Assembly (NCBI GenBank): GCA_030045175.1 | Contig: JASIBM010000260.1 | Location: 1-9,424 of the forward strand | Length of the DNA stretch: 9,424 nt | Source: Streptosporangiaceae bacterium | Lineage (GTDB): Bacteria; Actinomycetota; Actinomycetes; Streptosporangiales; Streptosporangiaceae | Direction: 5' to 3' | Shown here: positions 1 to 6,577 of the stretch, piece by piece | Numbering within the stretch: position 1 is the stretch's first letter | Layout: every line of letters starts with the position of its first letter | Position numbers and translations under genes: made by a program | The notes under the pieces: generated by a model | The model's database searches: none | Told to the model about the DNA's origin: nothing | What the model saw: only the letters and a program-made list of their open reading frames with translations

Positions 1-764
1 GCGGCCGAATCGGAGCTGATCAGCGACGTGGTGACCTCGGAGCCAAGGAAGACCTCGCGCACGGTGGGGTTGGCAAGGACCCCGGCCGGCTCGCCGTCGG
101 CGATGATCGACCCGCCGGCCAGGCAGATCAGCCGCTGCACGGTCGACGCGAGCGCGTGCACGACGTGCTCGATCCAGACGACGGCCACGCCCTGCTCTTG
201 GATCGAGCCGACGATCTCGACGAGCTCGGCGACCTCGGGGTCGGTGAGCCCGCCCGCCACCTCGTCGAGCAGGAGCAGTGACGGTCCGCTGGCGAGCGCC
301 CTGGCCAGTTCGAGCCGCTTGCGGTGCAGCAGGCCGAGCCGCTCCGCCGGCGTGTTGGCCAGCGTGGCGAGCCCGGTTCGCTCCAGCACCTCGGTGGCGG
401 CGGGGTAGCTGGCCCGCGCCCGCAGGCCGAGACCTTGCTGCGCGGCGACGAGCACGTTCTCGAACACGGTCAGCCCGCCGAATGGCCGCGGCACCTGAAA
501 GGTGCGCCCGATGCCAAGGCGGCAGCGCGCCGCGGCGTCCAGCCGGGTGATCGGCGAGCCAGCGAACCTGATCTCCCCGGCATCGGGCGCGAGCTCACCG
601 CTGATCAGCCCGAACAGGCTGGTCTTGCCTGCGCCGTTCGGCCCGACGATGCCGAGGATGTCACCCCGGCCGACGGCAAGGGCCAGCTTGTCCGCGACGA
701 CGACCCTGCCGAAGCTCTTGGACACGCCGTCGAGCTCGAGCAGGGCCGCCGCGGTATCAGTCAC
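1..764 (-). CDS. HAAT-type ABC transporter ATP-binding protein (LivG-like), 3' end cut by window
   Basis: ATPase subunit that powers uptake by a branched-chain-amino-acid-type ABC importer at the inner face of the membrane. Reading back from GTG 764 gives 254 codons plus 2 nt, open at the window edge. Visible: Walker A GPNGAGKT (residues 41-48), Q-loop TFQ (Q90), Walker B LLLLDE (163-168), D-loop region GGLTDPE and H-loop His200 (WIEH). The ABC signature, normally LSxGQ, reads LGLLHRKRLELARAL (143-157), so the canonical S-G-Q is missing. From memory, some HAAT ATPases have a similar [R/K]KRLELARAL signature, so this need not mean inactivity. The tail VREVFLGSE is a typical family ending, so only a few residues should be missing. 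An in-frame TGA two codons upstream fixes the start at GTG 764. It lies 27 nt after the substrate-binding gene, as in one operon; permeases may follow outside the window. Family certain, substrate unknown. Confidence 0.93.
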   Translation of the reverse strand, partial: MTDTAAALLELDGVSKSFGRVVVADKLALAVGRGDILGIVGPNGAGKTSLFGLISGELAPDAGEIRFAGSPITRLDAAARCRLGIGRTFQVPRPFGGLTVFENVLVAAQQGLGLRARASYPAATEVLERTGLATLANTPAERLGLLHRKRLELARALASGPSLLLLDEVAGGLTDPEVAELVEIVGSIQEQGVAVVWIEHVVHALASTVQRLICLAGGSIIADGEPAGVLANPTVREVFLGSEVTTSLISSDSA

Positions 765-791
765 TCCTCACCCAGTCAGTCCGGGCGTGTT

Positions 792-2153
792 TCAGAAGGT
801 GGCTTCGAGTGGCGCCTGGATCTTGACCTCTGGGTTCAGCGAGTTGTCCACGACCAGCATCTCGATCGGGAACTTGCTGCCGGCCGGCGTCTTCTTCCAC
901 TGCACCCCGAGCGGCTGGATGATGCCGACGCCGGGCGCGGGGCCGGTGGCGAAGTTGATCGGCCCGCACATGCCCCTGTAGCTGACGTGGTGCAGGGCGT
1001 TGGCCACCTCGGCGCGGTTATGCGGGTCGCTGACCGCCTTGAACGCCACGTTGGCGACCTCGAACAGCGAGTAGCTCGAGCCGATCGACTGCACCCATTG
1101 GTTCCCTGTCGAGGTCTCATATCCCTTGGCCAGGGCGGACGCCGACTCCCCTGTCAGGCTCGAGGTGTAAGGCAGGTAGGGGCCCCACCACGAGTCGGTC
1201 GCCACGTTGTACGGCAGCGGCGTCAGCGCCAGTGCGTCGTCGGGGAACAGCAGCACCTTGGCCACCGTGGCGATCGTCGGCTTGAAGCCTTCCTGGATGG
1301 CCTGCTTCCAGAAGGCGATGAAGTCTGGCGGCAGCGGGGCGTTGGAGAAGACCTGGCAGTTATGCGACTTGAAGTCCGAGATCATCGAGGTGTAGTTGGT
1401 CGTGCCGTCGGCGTAGGCGCCGCCGTCCACGACCTTGTACCCCGACGCCCTGATCAGCGGCTCGAAGCCGTCCCTGAACGCGTTCCCGTCGGTGTCGTTC
1501 GGGTACATGCAGGCCACTTCGTGGTCGGTCTTGAAGTGGTTCCACATCGGCACGAAGCAGCCCTGGAACTGCGGCAGGCCGAAGAAGAACATCGTGCAGT
1601 ACTGGAACTTGGTGGTCGGGTGCGCCAGGCTCGCGGGGCTGCCGCCGAGGCCGAGGTACCACGACTCCCAGGGCACGACCGTGGAGACGCACGGGGTGCC
1701 GTGCCGCTCGGCGGCCACCGTCACGGGCGTCGTGGTCTCCGGGGTCGAGGTGGTCAAGAGCAAGTCGACCTTGTTCGACAGGATCAGCTGCGTGGCAACC
1801 TGCCCGGCGGTGGTCGGGTCGGACTGGCTGTCCTGCACGATGATGTTGACCTTGTAGAGCTTGCCGCCGACCTTGATGCCCTTGGAGAAGGCGGACGTCT
1901 GCCTAATCTTGCTGATGACGTACTTGTCGCCGGAGGCAAACCCAGCCAGCGACCCGGTCAGCGGCGTGACGAACCCGATGTTGATCGTGCCGCCCTTGGC
2001 GGGCCCGCCCGCGCCCTTGATCCCGCTGCTGCACGCGCTCAGCAGGCCGCCTGCGCCCATCGCGAGAGCGCCAGCGCCCACGCCCGTAAGTAGAGAACGC
2101 CGCGAGATCGGCTGATCTAGCGGCAGTGGCTGGCCCGCTTCCCCAAGGTCCAT
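792..2153 (-). CDS. ABC transporter substrate-binding lipoprotein (HAAT / periplasmic-binding type 1)
   Basis: Extracytoplasmic solute receptor feeding the LivG-type ATPase encoded next; 453 aa. The N-terminus has a twin-arginine motif ISRRSLL (R18-R19), a hydrophobic Gly/Ala stretch and a lipobox LSAC with Cys41, so it is probably Tat-exported and lipid-anchored. The mature part begins with GTINIGFVTPLTGSLA, the typical first strand of Leu/Ile/Val-binding proteins, and continues with QDSQSDPTTAGQVATQLI and later CMYPNDTDGNAFRDGFEPLI, both common in this family. I chose ATG 2153 because GGAGGAG lies 5 nt upstream. A longer in-frame start at 2231 would add 26 residues with no evident ribosome site and bury the signal peptide. 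It has its own promoter and sits downstream of the pca regulator gene. The ligand is probably an aromatic or related organic acid judging from the neighbourhood; that is inference only. Confidence 0.92.
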   Translation of the reverse strand: MDLGEAGQPLPLDQPISRRSLLTGVGAGALAMGAGGLLSACSSGIKGAGGPAKGGTINIGFVTPLTGSLAGFASGDKYVISKIRQTSAFSKGIKVGGKLYKVNIIVQDSQSDPTTAGQVATQLILSNKVDLLLTTSTPETTTPVTVAAERHGTPCVSTVVPWESWYLGLGGSPASLAHPTTKFQYCTMFFFGLPQFQGCFVPMWNHFKTDHEVACMYPNDTDGNAFRDGFEPLIRASGYKVVDGGAYADGTTNYTSMISDFKSHNCQVFSNAPLPPDFIAFWKQAIQEGFKPTIATVAKVLLFPDDALALTPLPYNVATDSWWGPYLPYTSSLTGESASALAKGYETSTGNQWVQSIGSSYSLFEVANVAFKAVSDPHNRAEVANALHHVSYRGMCGPINFATGPAPGVGIIQPLGVQWKKTPAGSKFPIEMLVVDNSLNPEVKIQAPLEATF

Positions 2154-2158
2154 TCCAT

Positions 2159-2165
2159 CTCCTCC
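2159..2165 (-). promoter_or_regulatory. Ribosome-binding site that sets the substrate-binding protein start
   Basis: GGAGGAG on the minus strand, 5 nt before ATG 2153. Another ATG (2158) begins between it and the start but is in a different frame and encodes nothing recognisable. Confidence 0.85.
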
Positions 2166-2262
2166 GAAGTCAGCGCCCGCTGGCCGCCGGCGAACTGAAT
2201 GCCGGCTCGCGCCTCGCTGAGCCGCCGACACTTCAGGTCAGGTGCCGCAGGATGTTCGCTTG

Positions 2263-2278
2263 GCGTACGACTATACGC
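2263..2278. promoter_or_regulatory. Inverted repeat GCGTA-N6-TACGC, candidate operator
   Basis: A perfect 5+5 palindrome with a 6-nt spacer. On the minus strand it reads GCGTA TAGTCG TACGC, and the arms extend imperfectly to TTGCGTA and TACGCCAA. It begins about where transcription from the promoter at 2286-2315 should start (around 2279), a position where a bound repressor would block initiation. It also contains TATAGT (2275-2270), which could serve as a second -10 but has no clear -35. The adjacent IclR-type regulator is the obvious candidate ligand; this is inference. Confidence 0.5.
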
Positions 2279-2285
2279 AATGTAG

Positions 2286-2315
2286 AACTTAATCGGCCCC
2301 ACAAGCCAGTGTCAA
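2286..2315 (-). promoter_or_regulatory. Sigma70-type promoter of the transporter operon
   Basis: Minus strand TTGACA (2315-2310), an exact -35 consensus, 18-nt spacer, then TAAGTT (2291-2286), which fits the actinobacterial TANNNT -10 pattern. The start site would be near 2279, giving a leader of about 125 nt before ATG 2153. The repeat element at 2321-2358 stops only 5 nt upstream of the -35. Confidence 0.6.
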
Positions 2316-2320
2316 CGGCT

Positions 2321-2358
2321 GGTCTTCCCGCTCGCCTCCGGGCGCCCTTTAAGGCGCC
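2321..2358. repeat. 38-bp direct repeat, copy 1, with palindromic end
   Basis: Begins GGTCTTCCCGCTCGCCTCCG and ends in GGCGCC-N6-GGCGCC (2341-2358), a perfect 6-bp inverted repeat. It matches copy 2 at 2454-2491 in all but two positions. It resembles a REP-like extragenic palindrome more than coding sequence. Confidence 0.85.
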
Positions 2359-2408
2359 GCCCTTTCCTCGTCGCACACACCGCTCCTCGGTCAGTGCGGC
2401 GCCGGCGC

Positions 2409-2452
2409 CCTGCGGCTCGCTCGCGCTCGGCTCGCCTGCGGCTCGCTCGCGC
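2409..2452. repeat. Two 18-bp direct repeats, 26-nt period
   Basis: CCTGCGGCTCGCTCGCGC occurs at 2409-2426 and again at 2435-2452, immediately before copy 2 of the larger repeat. The sequence is low-complexity GCTCGC-rich and is probably part of the same extragenic element. Confidence 0.8.
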
Positions 2453-2453
2453 A

Positions 2454-2491
2454 GGTCTTCCCGCTCGCCTCCGGGCGCCTTTTAAGGCGCT
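2454..2491. repeat. 38-bp direct repeat, copy 2, with hairpin near the regulator stop
   Basis: Second copy of the 2321-2358 unit. Its right end, GCGCCTT-TT-AAGGCGC (2475-2490), is a 7-bp hairpin that begins 8 nt after the regulator's stop codon in the transcript. There is no U-run after it, so it is a weak candidate for an intrinsic terminator, though it may still stabilise the 3' end of the mRNA. Confidence 0.8.
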
Positions 2492-2498
2492 GATCGGC

Positions 2499-3437
2499 TT
2501 AGGAGGATCCTTGCGACCTGAGGTCTGCCTCGATCTGGCGCGCGGTCTCGAGCAGTGCGGGGAGGAGATCGGTCCGCATGGCTGCCATGCTCACCCGGCT
2601 GGCGTGCGCGGAGACGTTGATCGCCGCCGTCACCCCGTCTCCCGCGCCGTGGATCGGGGCGGCGATCGCCCGCAGTCCTTCCTCGAGTTCCTGGTCGACC
2701 AGCGCGTAACCCTGCCTGGCCACCTCGGCGACGATCTCCCTGAGCCGGGCTGGGTCGGTGACGGTCCGCCCGGTCAGCGGCTCCAGGGTGGCCTCGGCCA
2801 GGTACCGCTCGAACTCCGGCTCGCTCAGCCCGGCGAGCAGCACCCGGCCCATCGAGGTGGCGTGGGCGGGGAACCTGGTGCCCACCGAGATCGCGACCGT
2901 CATGATCCGCTTCGTCGGCACGCGCGCCACGTAGACGATGTGGTGGCCGTCAAGCACCGAGATCGACGACGACTCGTGCACCCTGGCGACGAGCTCCTCC
3001 AGATGCGGCGCCGCGATCTCGGGCATGGCCAGCCCGGACAGGTAGGCGTACCCGAGCTCGAGCACCCTCGGTCGCAGCGAGAACTCCCTGCCGTCGTTGC
3101 GCACGTACCCGAGCTTGACCAGGGTCAGCAGGAACCGTCGGGCCGCGGCCCTGGTCAGTCCCGTCTCCCGCGCGACATCGCTGAGGCTGAGCCGCTCCCG
3201 GTCCGGCCCGAACGCCTTGATCACAGCCAGCCCGCGATCGAGCGACTGGACGAAGTCGCTGTCCCGCGCCTGGCCGTTGTCGTCGGCCGACCCGTCGGGT
3301 CGCCGGCCGCTCACGCGGTCGGCCGAGCCCTTTGCCGCAACGCTCACTACTCCGCCGCTCACGACACGACGCCCGGCCCGCCCGTGGGGGGTGGCTTGCC
3401 GTTCGCCCGTGGCTTGCCGTTCGCCCGAGGTGTTCAC
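2499..3437 (-). CDS. pcaR: IclR-family regulator of the PcaR/PcaU/PobR group
   Basis: Probable regulator of the protocatechuate genes. In the 312-aa reading, residues 1-60 are polar, repetitive and probably disordered. The IclR winged helix follows from DFVQSLDRGLAVIKAF (61-76), with its HTH around LSLSDVARETGLTRAAARRFL (83-103), then the effector-binding domain (about 135-305), including SMGRVLLAGL (195-204) and QELEEGLRAIAAPI (249-262). The opening FVQSLDRGL and the LEEGLRAIAAPI block are typical of PcaU/PcaR relatives. The start is uncertain: GTG 3437 has GGGGAA directly against it, and in-frame GTG 3347 and others remain possible; the longest reading exceeds the usual 250-280 aa. It lies on the same strand as the pca operon, 104 nt after pcaD, with its own weak promoter. 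It could activate, repress or both, as family members do. Product class is certain; the exact target is inferred from position. Confidence 0.9.
   Translation of the reverse strand: MNTSGERQATGERQATPHGRAGRRVVSGGVVSVAAKGSADRVSGRRPDGSADDNGQARDSDFVQSLDRGLAVIKAFGPDRERLSLSDVARETGLTRAAARRFLLTLVKLGYVRNDGREFSLRPRVLELGYAYLSGLAMPEIAAPHLEELVARVHESSSISVLDGHHIVYVARVPTKRIMTVAISVGTRFPAHATSMGRVLLAGLSEPEFERYLAEATLEPLTGRTVTDPARLREIVAEVARQGYALVDQELEEGLRAIAAPIHGAGDGVTAAINVSAHASRVSMAAMRTDLLPALLETARQIEADLRSQGSS
3391..3426. repeat. Perfect 18-bp tandem duplication in the 5' end of pcaR
   Basis: Two identical copies of an 18-bp unit (3391-3408 and 3409-3426) encode GERQAT twice (residues 5-16) if translation starts at 3437. 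An in-frame duplication in a disordered N-terminus, or in leader sequence if a later start is used. Confidence 0.9.
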
Positions 3438-3445
3438 TTCCCCGA

Positions 3446-3475
3446 ATCGTAGCGCTCGGTAAGCTCACGCTTTAA
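3446..3475 (-). promoter_or_regulatory. Candidate promoter of pcaR
   Basis: Minus strand TTAAAG (3475-3470), 18-nt spacer, TACGAT (3451-3446), a TANNNT -10. GTG 3437 follows after 8 nt, so the message would be almost leaderless if that start is used. The -35 match is poor. Confidence 0.4.
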
Positions 3476-3502
3476 CCCTGGCAGTAGGACAGGCCCCCTG
3501 AG

Positions 3503-3518
3503 CAGGGCATTTGCCCAG
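3503..3518. other. Palindrome CAGGGCATTTGCCCAG between pcaD and pcaR
   Basis: Six of seven arm positions pair across a 2-nt centre (GGGCA/TGCCC plus outer bases). It lies 24 nt after the pcaD stop. It could be a short hairpin ending the pca operon, but it has no U-run, or an operator upstream of pcaR. Confidence 0.4.
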
Positions 3519-3541
3519 TACGCAGGGCGAGGTCCAAGACG

Positions 3542-4345
3542 CTAGCTCATGTGATCATGCAGGTGGCGCAGTAGCGCCGCGGTGACCTCGGCCGGCGAGG
3601 AGACGGCGGCGAGGTGCGCCGCGCCCCTGACCACGACGAGGCGCGAACCACCGATCGCGGCCGCGATCGCGGCTCCGTGCGCGGGCGGCGTCGCCGGATC
3701 ATCGCTCGCCGATACCACGAGGGCCGGCGCCGCGATCGATCCGAGGCTGGCCCGCAGGTCCATCGCGGCGATGGCCTCGCAGCATCCGCCGTACCCCGCC
3801 GGGTCGGTGCGCTCGAACTCGGCGAGGAACGCCGCAGGCACGCTCGGCTGACGCGACGCGAAGGCCGGGGTGAACCACCGGCCGACGACGGTTGCTGAGA
3901 TCGACTCCATCCCTGCCGCGCGAACCCGGACGGCCCGCTCACGCCAGCCGTCGGCCGGCGGCAAGAACGCGGACGTGCACACCAGGCCGAGCGCCGTGAT
4001 CCGGTCCGGGTGGTTCGCGGCCAGCCACATCCCGACCATGCCGCCGATCGAGATGCCGCAGTACGCCGCCTGGTCCACGCCGTGGGCGTCGAGCAGCGCG
4101 AGCACGCCCGATCCGAGCTGGCCGATCGTGTATGGGCCCGGCTCGGCCGGCGAGCCGCCGTGCCCTGGCAACTCGTAGCGGAGCAGCCTGAAGCGCCGCA
4201 CGAGCACGGCCGCAGGCTGGTCCCAGACCCTCCGGCTGGTGCCCAGCGAGTTGCCGAGCACGACGACCGGCGCCGTGGGCGGGCCGTCGAGGGACGCAGC
4301 GAGCCTCAGCTGGATGCTCCCCGCTCGCTCAGTCACCGGCGTCAC
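3542..4345 (-). CDS. pcaD: 3-oxoadipate enol-lactonase
   Basis: Alpha/beta-hydrolase that hydrolyses the enol-lactone from PcaC to 3-oxoadipate (beta-ketoadipate) in the cytoplasm; 267 aa, the usual size. Visible: oxyanion-hole strand VVVLGNSLGTSRRVWD (27-42), LPGHGGSP (59-66), nucleophile elbow GIS(99)IGG, acid region SASDDPATPP with Asp215/Asp216, and catalytic His244 in GAAHLAAV. NSLGTSRRVWD and YCGISIGGM(V/I)GMWLA are typical of PcaD rather than a general hydrolase. It starts at GTG 4345 inside a GTGA overlap with the pcaG stop, so translation is probably coupled; a second in-frame GTG lies three codons on. In many actinomycetes pcaD is fused to pcaC (pcaL); here it stands alone, with pcaC at the other end of the cluster. 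Confidence 0.95.
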   Translation of the reverse strand: MTPVTERAGSIQLRLAASLDGPPTAPVVVLGNSLGTSRRVWDQPAAVLVRRFRLLRYELPGHGGSPAEPGPYTIGQLGSGVLALLDAHGVDQAAYCGISIGGMVGMWLAANHPDRITALGLVCTSAFLPPADGWRERAVRVRAAGMESISATVVGRWFTPAFASRQPSVPAAFLAEFERTDPAGYGGCCEAIAAMDLRASLGSIAAPALVVSASDDPATPPAHGAAIAAAIGGSRLVVVRGAAHLAAVSSPAEVTAALLRHLHDHMS

Positions 4346-5019
4346 ACATCGAAGAACACCGTCTCCCTGTTGCCACGCAGCCGGATGTCGAACCGGTACG
4401 CGCAGCCCTGGCCGGCCGGACCTGCCTGCCCGCCCTGGGCGGCTGGCTCGGCCACGGCGACGAGCGTGGCGCGGCGCCGCGGATCGGCGATGCTGGCAAG
4501 CACCGGGTCGGCCTCGTTCGCCTCGGCCTCGTCAGGGAAGTAGATCCTGGTCACCACGCGGTCGAGCAGCCCCCTGGCGAACACCGATACGTCCAGGTGC
4601 GGTGCCTCGGTCCCGCCGTCCGGGCAGGGCAGCGGCCCCGGCTTGACCGTGACGATGCGATAGCGGCCCTGGGCGTCGGTCGGGCACCGCCCGAACCCGC
4701 GGAACCCCGAGAGAACCGTGCTGGCCCGGGGGGACGACCACCCTGAGCCCCCCGCGCTCCCTCGCGGGTCGTCCGGGTGGCCGAACCCGGAGTCCTGGTC
4801 CGCCTGCCAGGTTTCCACGAGGGCGTCGGGTACCGGATCGCCTGCCACGTCGAGCACCCGCCCGGTGATGACGATGGAGCCTGGCGATCCCTGCGGCACG
4901 ACGCACGGCCCGTCCGGCCAGGGCAGCCCGATGGCCAGGAACGGGCCCACGGTTTGCGACGGCGTGACCGGCAGGCTTGCCGCTGGCTTGCCCATCCATG
5001 GCCCGGCTGGCGCGCTCAC
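4342..5019 (-). CDS. pcaG: Protocatechuate 3,4-dioxygenase alpha subunit
   Basis: Non-catalytic partner subunit of the intradiol ring-cleaving dioxygenase; it packs with PcaH and helps shape the active site. The reading is 225 aa, somewhat longer than the roughly 200 usual. Visible: PSQTVGPF near the start (20-27), IVITGRVLDVAGDPVPDALVETWQAD (49-74), GFRGFGRCPTD (105-115), and APHLDVSVFARGLLDRVVTRIYFPDE (139-164), all classic for PcaG. As expected for the alpha chain, the iron-binding tyrosines and histidines of the beta chain are absent. A Gly/Ser-rich stretch (about 87-104) and a Gly/Ala/Gln stretch (192-205) account for the extra length and are probably loops. GTG 5019 overlaps the pcaH stop by 4 nt (GTGA); ATG at codon 9 is an alternative. 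Confidence 0.96.
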   Translation of the reverse strand: MSAPAGPWMGKPAASLPVTPSQTVGPFLAIGLPWPDGPCVVPQGSPGSIVITGRVLDVAGDPVPDALVETWQADQDSGFGHPDDPRGSAGGSGWSSPRASTVLSGFRGFGRCPTDAQGRYRIVTVKPGPLPCPDGGTEAPHLDVSVFARGLLDRVVTRIYFPDEAEANEADPVLASIADPRRRATLVAVAEPAAQGGQAGPAGQGCAYRFDIRLRGNRETVFFDV

Positions 5020-5795
5020 CGGTGGTCCGCCTCGGCCCCGGTCTCGGCTCCGGCTTCGGCTCCGGTTTCGAACATGGTCGCCTCGCGCCCGCGAAGCACG
5101 ATGTCCCAGGTATAGCCGATCGCCCAGTCGGGCTCGGTCACGTCAAGGTCGAACCTGGCGATCATGCGCTCCCTCGCCTTCGGGTCAGGTACCGAGTTGA
5201 AGATCGGGTCCTGGGCGAACAGCGGATCGCCAGGAAAGTACATCTGGGTGATCAGCCGCTGGGTGAACGCCCGCCCGAACAGCGAGAAGTGGATGTGCGC
5301 CGGGCGCCACGCGTTGAGGTGGTTCCTCCACGGGTAGGCGCCTGGCTTGATCGTGGTGAAGCGGTACCTGCCGTCGCGGTCGGTCACGCAGCGCCCCGCC
5401 CCGTCGAAGTTCGGGTCGAGCGGTGCCGGGTGGTCATCGACCCCGTGGGCGTACCGGCCCGCCGAGTTGGCCTGCCAGATCTCGATCAGCGAGTCGGGCA
5501 CCGGCTTGCCGTCGGAGTCGAGTACCCGGCCGGTCACGATGATCCGCTCGCCGAGCGGTTCGCCGGCATGCCGCGTGGTCAGGTCGGCGTCGCCGGCGGT
5601 CACCCGCTCAGGCCCGAGCAGCGGCCCGGTCACCTCGGTCAGCCAGTGCGGCAGCGGCACCAGCGGCTGGATCGGGGCACGGAACTGGGACGAGCGGTAC
5701 GCGGGCGAGTCGAGCGGCGGATGAACGCCGGCCGGCCGCTGGTACGCAGGCAGGTCCAAGCTGACCGTGGGCTCCAGGTCTGGTTCGGTCGTCAT
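5016..5795 (-). CDS. pcaH: Protocatechuate 3,4-dioxygenase beta subunit
   Basis: Catalytic Fe(III) subunit that cleaves protocatechuate between its hydroxyls to 3-carboxy-cis,cis-muconate; 259 aa. All four iron ligands can be placed: Tyr115 (AGRYAHG), Tyr154 (GAYPWRN), His167 and His169 (RPAHIHFS). Their spacing of 39, 13 and 2 equals that of Pseudomonas putida Tyr408, Tyr447, His460 and His462, and Arg164 corresponds to Arg457. The N-terminal part PPLDSPAYRSSQFRAP is typical for beta chains. The C-terminus is unusual: after GREATMFE it runs into three TGA/AGA-Glu repeats (243-255). ATG 5795 has GGGAG 7 nt upstream, within the end of pcaJ. The stop overlaps pcaG by 4 nt, as expected for subunits made in equal amounts. 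Confidence 0.97.
   Translation of the reverse strand: MTTEPDLEPTVSLDLPAYQRPAGVHPPLDSPAYRSSQFRAPIQPLVPLPHWLTEVTGPLLGPERVTAGDADLTTRHAGEPLGERIIVTGRVLDSDGKPVPDSLIEIWQANSAGRYAHGVDDHPAPLDPNFDGAGRCVTDRDGRYRFTTIKPGAYPWRNHLNAWRPAHIHFSLFGRAFTQRLITQMYFPGDPLFAQDPIFNSVPDPKARERMIARFDLDVTEPDWAIGYTWDIVLRGREATMFETGAEAGAETGAEADHR
5034..5069 (-). repeat. Three 12-bp tandem repeats at the 3' end of pcaH
   Basis: Units GAAACCGGAGCC, GAAGCCGGAGCC and GAGACCGGGGCC encode E-T-G-A, E-A-G-A and E-T-G-A (residues 243-254). They give PcaH an acidic, flexible tail just before the overlap with pcaG. Differences between units are mostly at third positions. Confidence 0.85.
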
Positions 5796-5806
5796 CGCGA
5801 CGCTCC

Positions 5807-6577
5807 CTAGCTGGCCGGAATCGGGACAGGAACGCTAGCCTGCAAGCCGCGCAGGGCTCTCAGCTCGAGCTCTGACGGCGGCGTGATCTCGGAAAGCTCG
5901 GCAGATACCCGCAAGTCCCATCCCGTGCTCGCCCTTATATCCGCAACGGAGACGCCGGGGTAGATGCCGGTAAGCACAAGCTCGCATGTTCGGGGGTCGG
6001 GCTGAAGCTCGCCCAAGTCGGTGATCACGCGCTCGGGCCCTGCGCCTGGCAGCCCGAGCCGCTGCCTGGCGCCTGGGCCGTCGCCGAAGCCGACAGACGT
6101 GACGAAGTCGACCCGCTCGACGAACGTCCTGCGGGACTGGCGGATGATCACGATCACCTCCCGGCAGGCCGCGGCGATCTCTGGCGCGCCGCCGGCGCCG
6201 GGCAGGCGCACCCGGGGATGGGCGTAGTCGTTCCCGATCAAGGTGGTGTTGATGTTGCCGAACTTGTCGAGTTGCGCGGCGCCCAGGAAGCCAACGTCGA
6301 TCCGGCCCGGCTGAAGCCAGTAGTTGAAGATCTCCGGCACGCTCACGACCGAGTCGGCGGTCTGCGCCAGGATCCCGTCTCCGATCGACAGCGGCAGCGT
6401 GGCTGGCTTGGCGCCGATCGTCCCTGACTCGTAGATCAGCACGAGGTTTGGCGCGTGCGTCGCGCGCGCCAGGTTGGCCGCCTCGCTCGGCAGGCCGATC
6501 CCCACGAAGCAGGTCATGGAGTCCCGCAGCGCGCGGGCGGCCGTAACGGTCATGATCTCGTCCGACGTATAGCTCAT
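5807..6577 (-). CDS. pcaJ: 3-oxoadipate CoA-transferase beta subunit (glutaconate-CoA-transferase type)
   Basis: With the alpha subunit, moves CoA from succinyl-CoA to 3-oxoadipate, the penultimate step of the pathway; cytoplasmic, 256 aa. The probable catalytic glutamate is Glu50 in LIYESGTIG, matching the ESG/ENG motif of class I CoA-transferases. Other family blocks are CFVGIGLPSEAANLA (23-37), DVGFLGAAQLDKFGNINTT (94-112), LPGAGGAPEIAA (125-136) and LTGIYPGVSV. The sequence resembles GctB/CatJ-type chains more than the shorter SCOT-like PcaJ. Relatives in steroid degradation (IpdB) are hydrolases that lack this glutamate; its presence and the pca setting favour the CoA-transferase role. 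ATG 6577 overlaps the alpha-subunit stop (ATGA); pcaH begins 11 nt after the stop. The reaction is well supported, the exact substrate rests on context. Confidence 0.88.
   Translation of the reverse strand: MSYTSDEIMTVTAARALRDSMTCFVGIGLPSEAANLARATHAPNLVLIYESGTIGAKPATLPLSIGDGILAQTADSVVSVPEIFNYWLQPGRIDVGFLGAAQLDKFGNINTTLIGNDYAHPRVRLPGAGGAPEIAAACREVIVIIRQSRRTFVERVDFVTSVGFGDGPGARQRLGLPGAGPERVITDLGELQPDPRTCELVLTGIYPGVSVADIRASTGWDLRVSAELSEITPPSELELRALRGLQASVPVPIPAS

Larger units (their letters stand above)
2154..2498. other. 345-nt intergenic region between regulator and transporter genes
   Basis: No credible gene is seen here; the open frames crossing it are low-complexity readings of repeats. 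From right to left it holds repeat copy 2 (2454-2491) just after the regulator's stop, a pair of 18-bp repeats (2409-2452), unassigned sequence (2359-2408), repeat copy 1 (2321-2358), the promoter (2286-2315), the candidate operator (2263-2278), a leader without evident structure, and the ribosome site (2159-2165). Confidence 0.8.

Noticed and set aside
324..2093. 589-codon plus-strand open frame
   Set aside because: It runs antisense to the LivG-type ATPase and the substrate-binding gene, has Arg/Gly/Val-rich low-complexity translation typical of GC-rich shadows, and resembles no protein family.
2154..2231. Longer start (2231) for the substrate-binding protein
   Set aside because: It would put 26 extra residues before the Tat signal and ignore the well-placed GGAGGAG before ATG 2153.
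2475..2490. Intrinsic terminator after pcaR
   Set aside because: The hairpin is real but there is no following U-run and the same palindrome type recurs in the upstream repeat copy, so it is better treated as part of a repeat.
4977..5810. 277-codon plus-strand open frame opposite pcaH
   Set aside because: Mirror frame of pcaH, whose iron ligands and spacing are fully recognisable on the minus strand.
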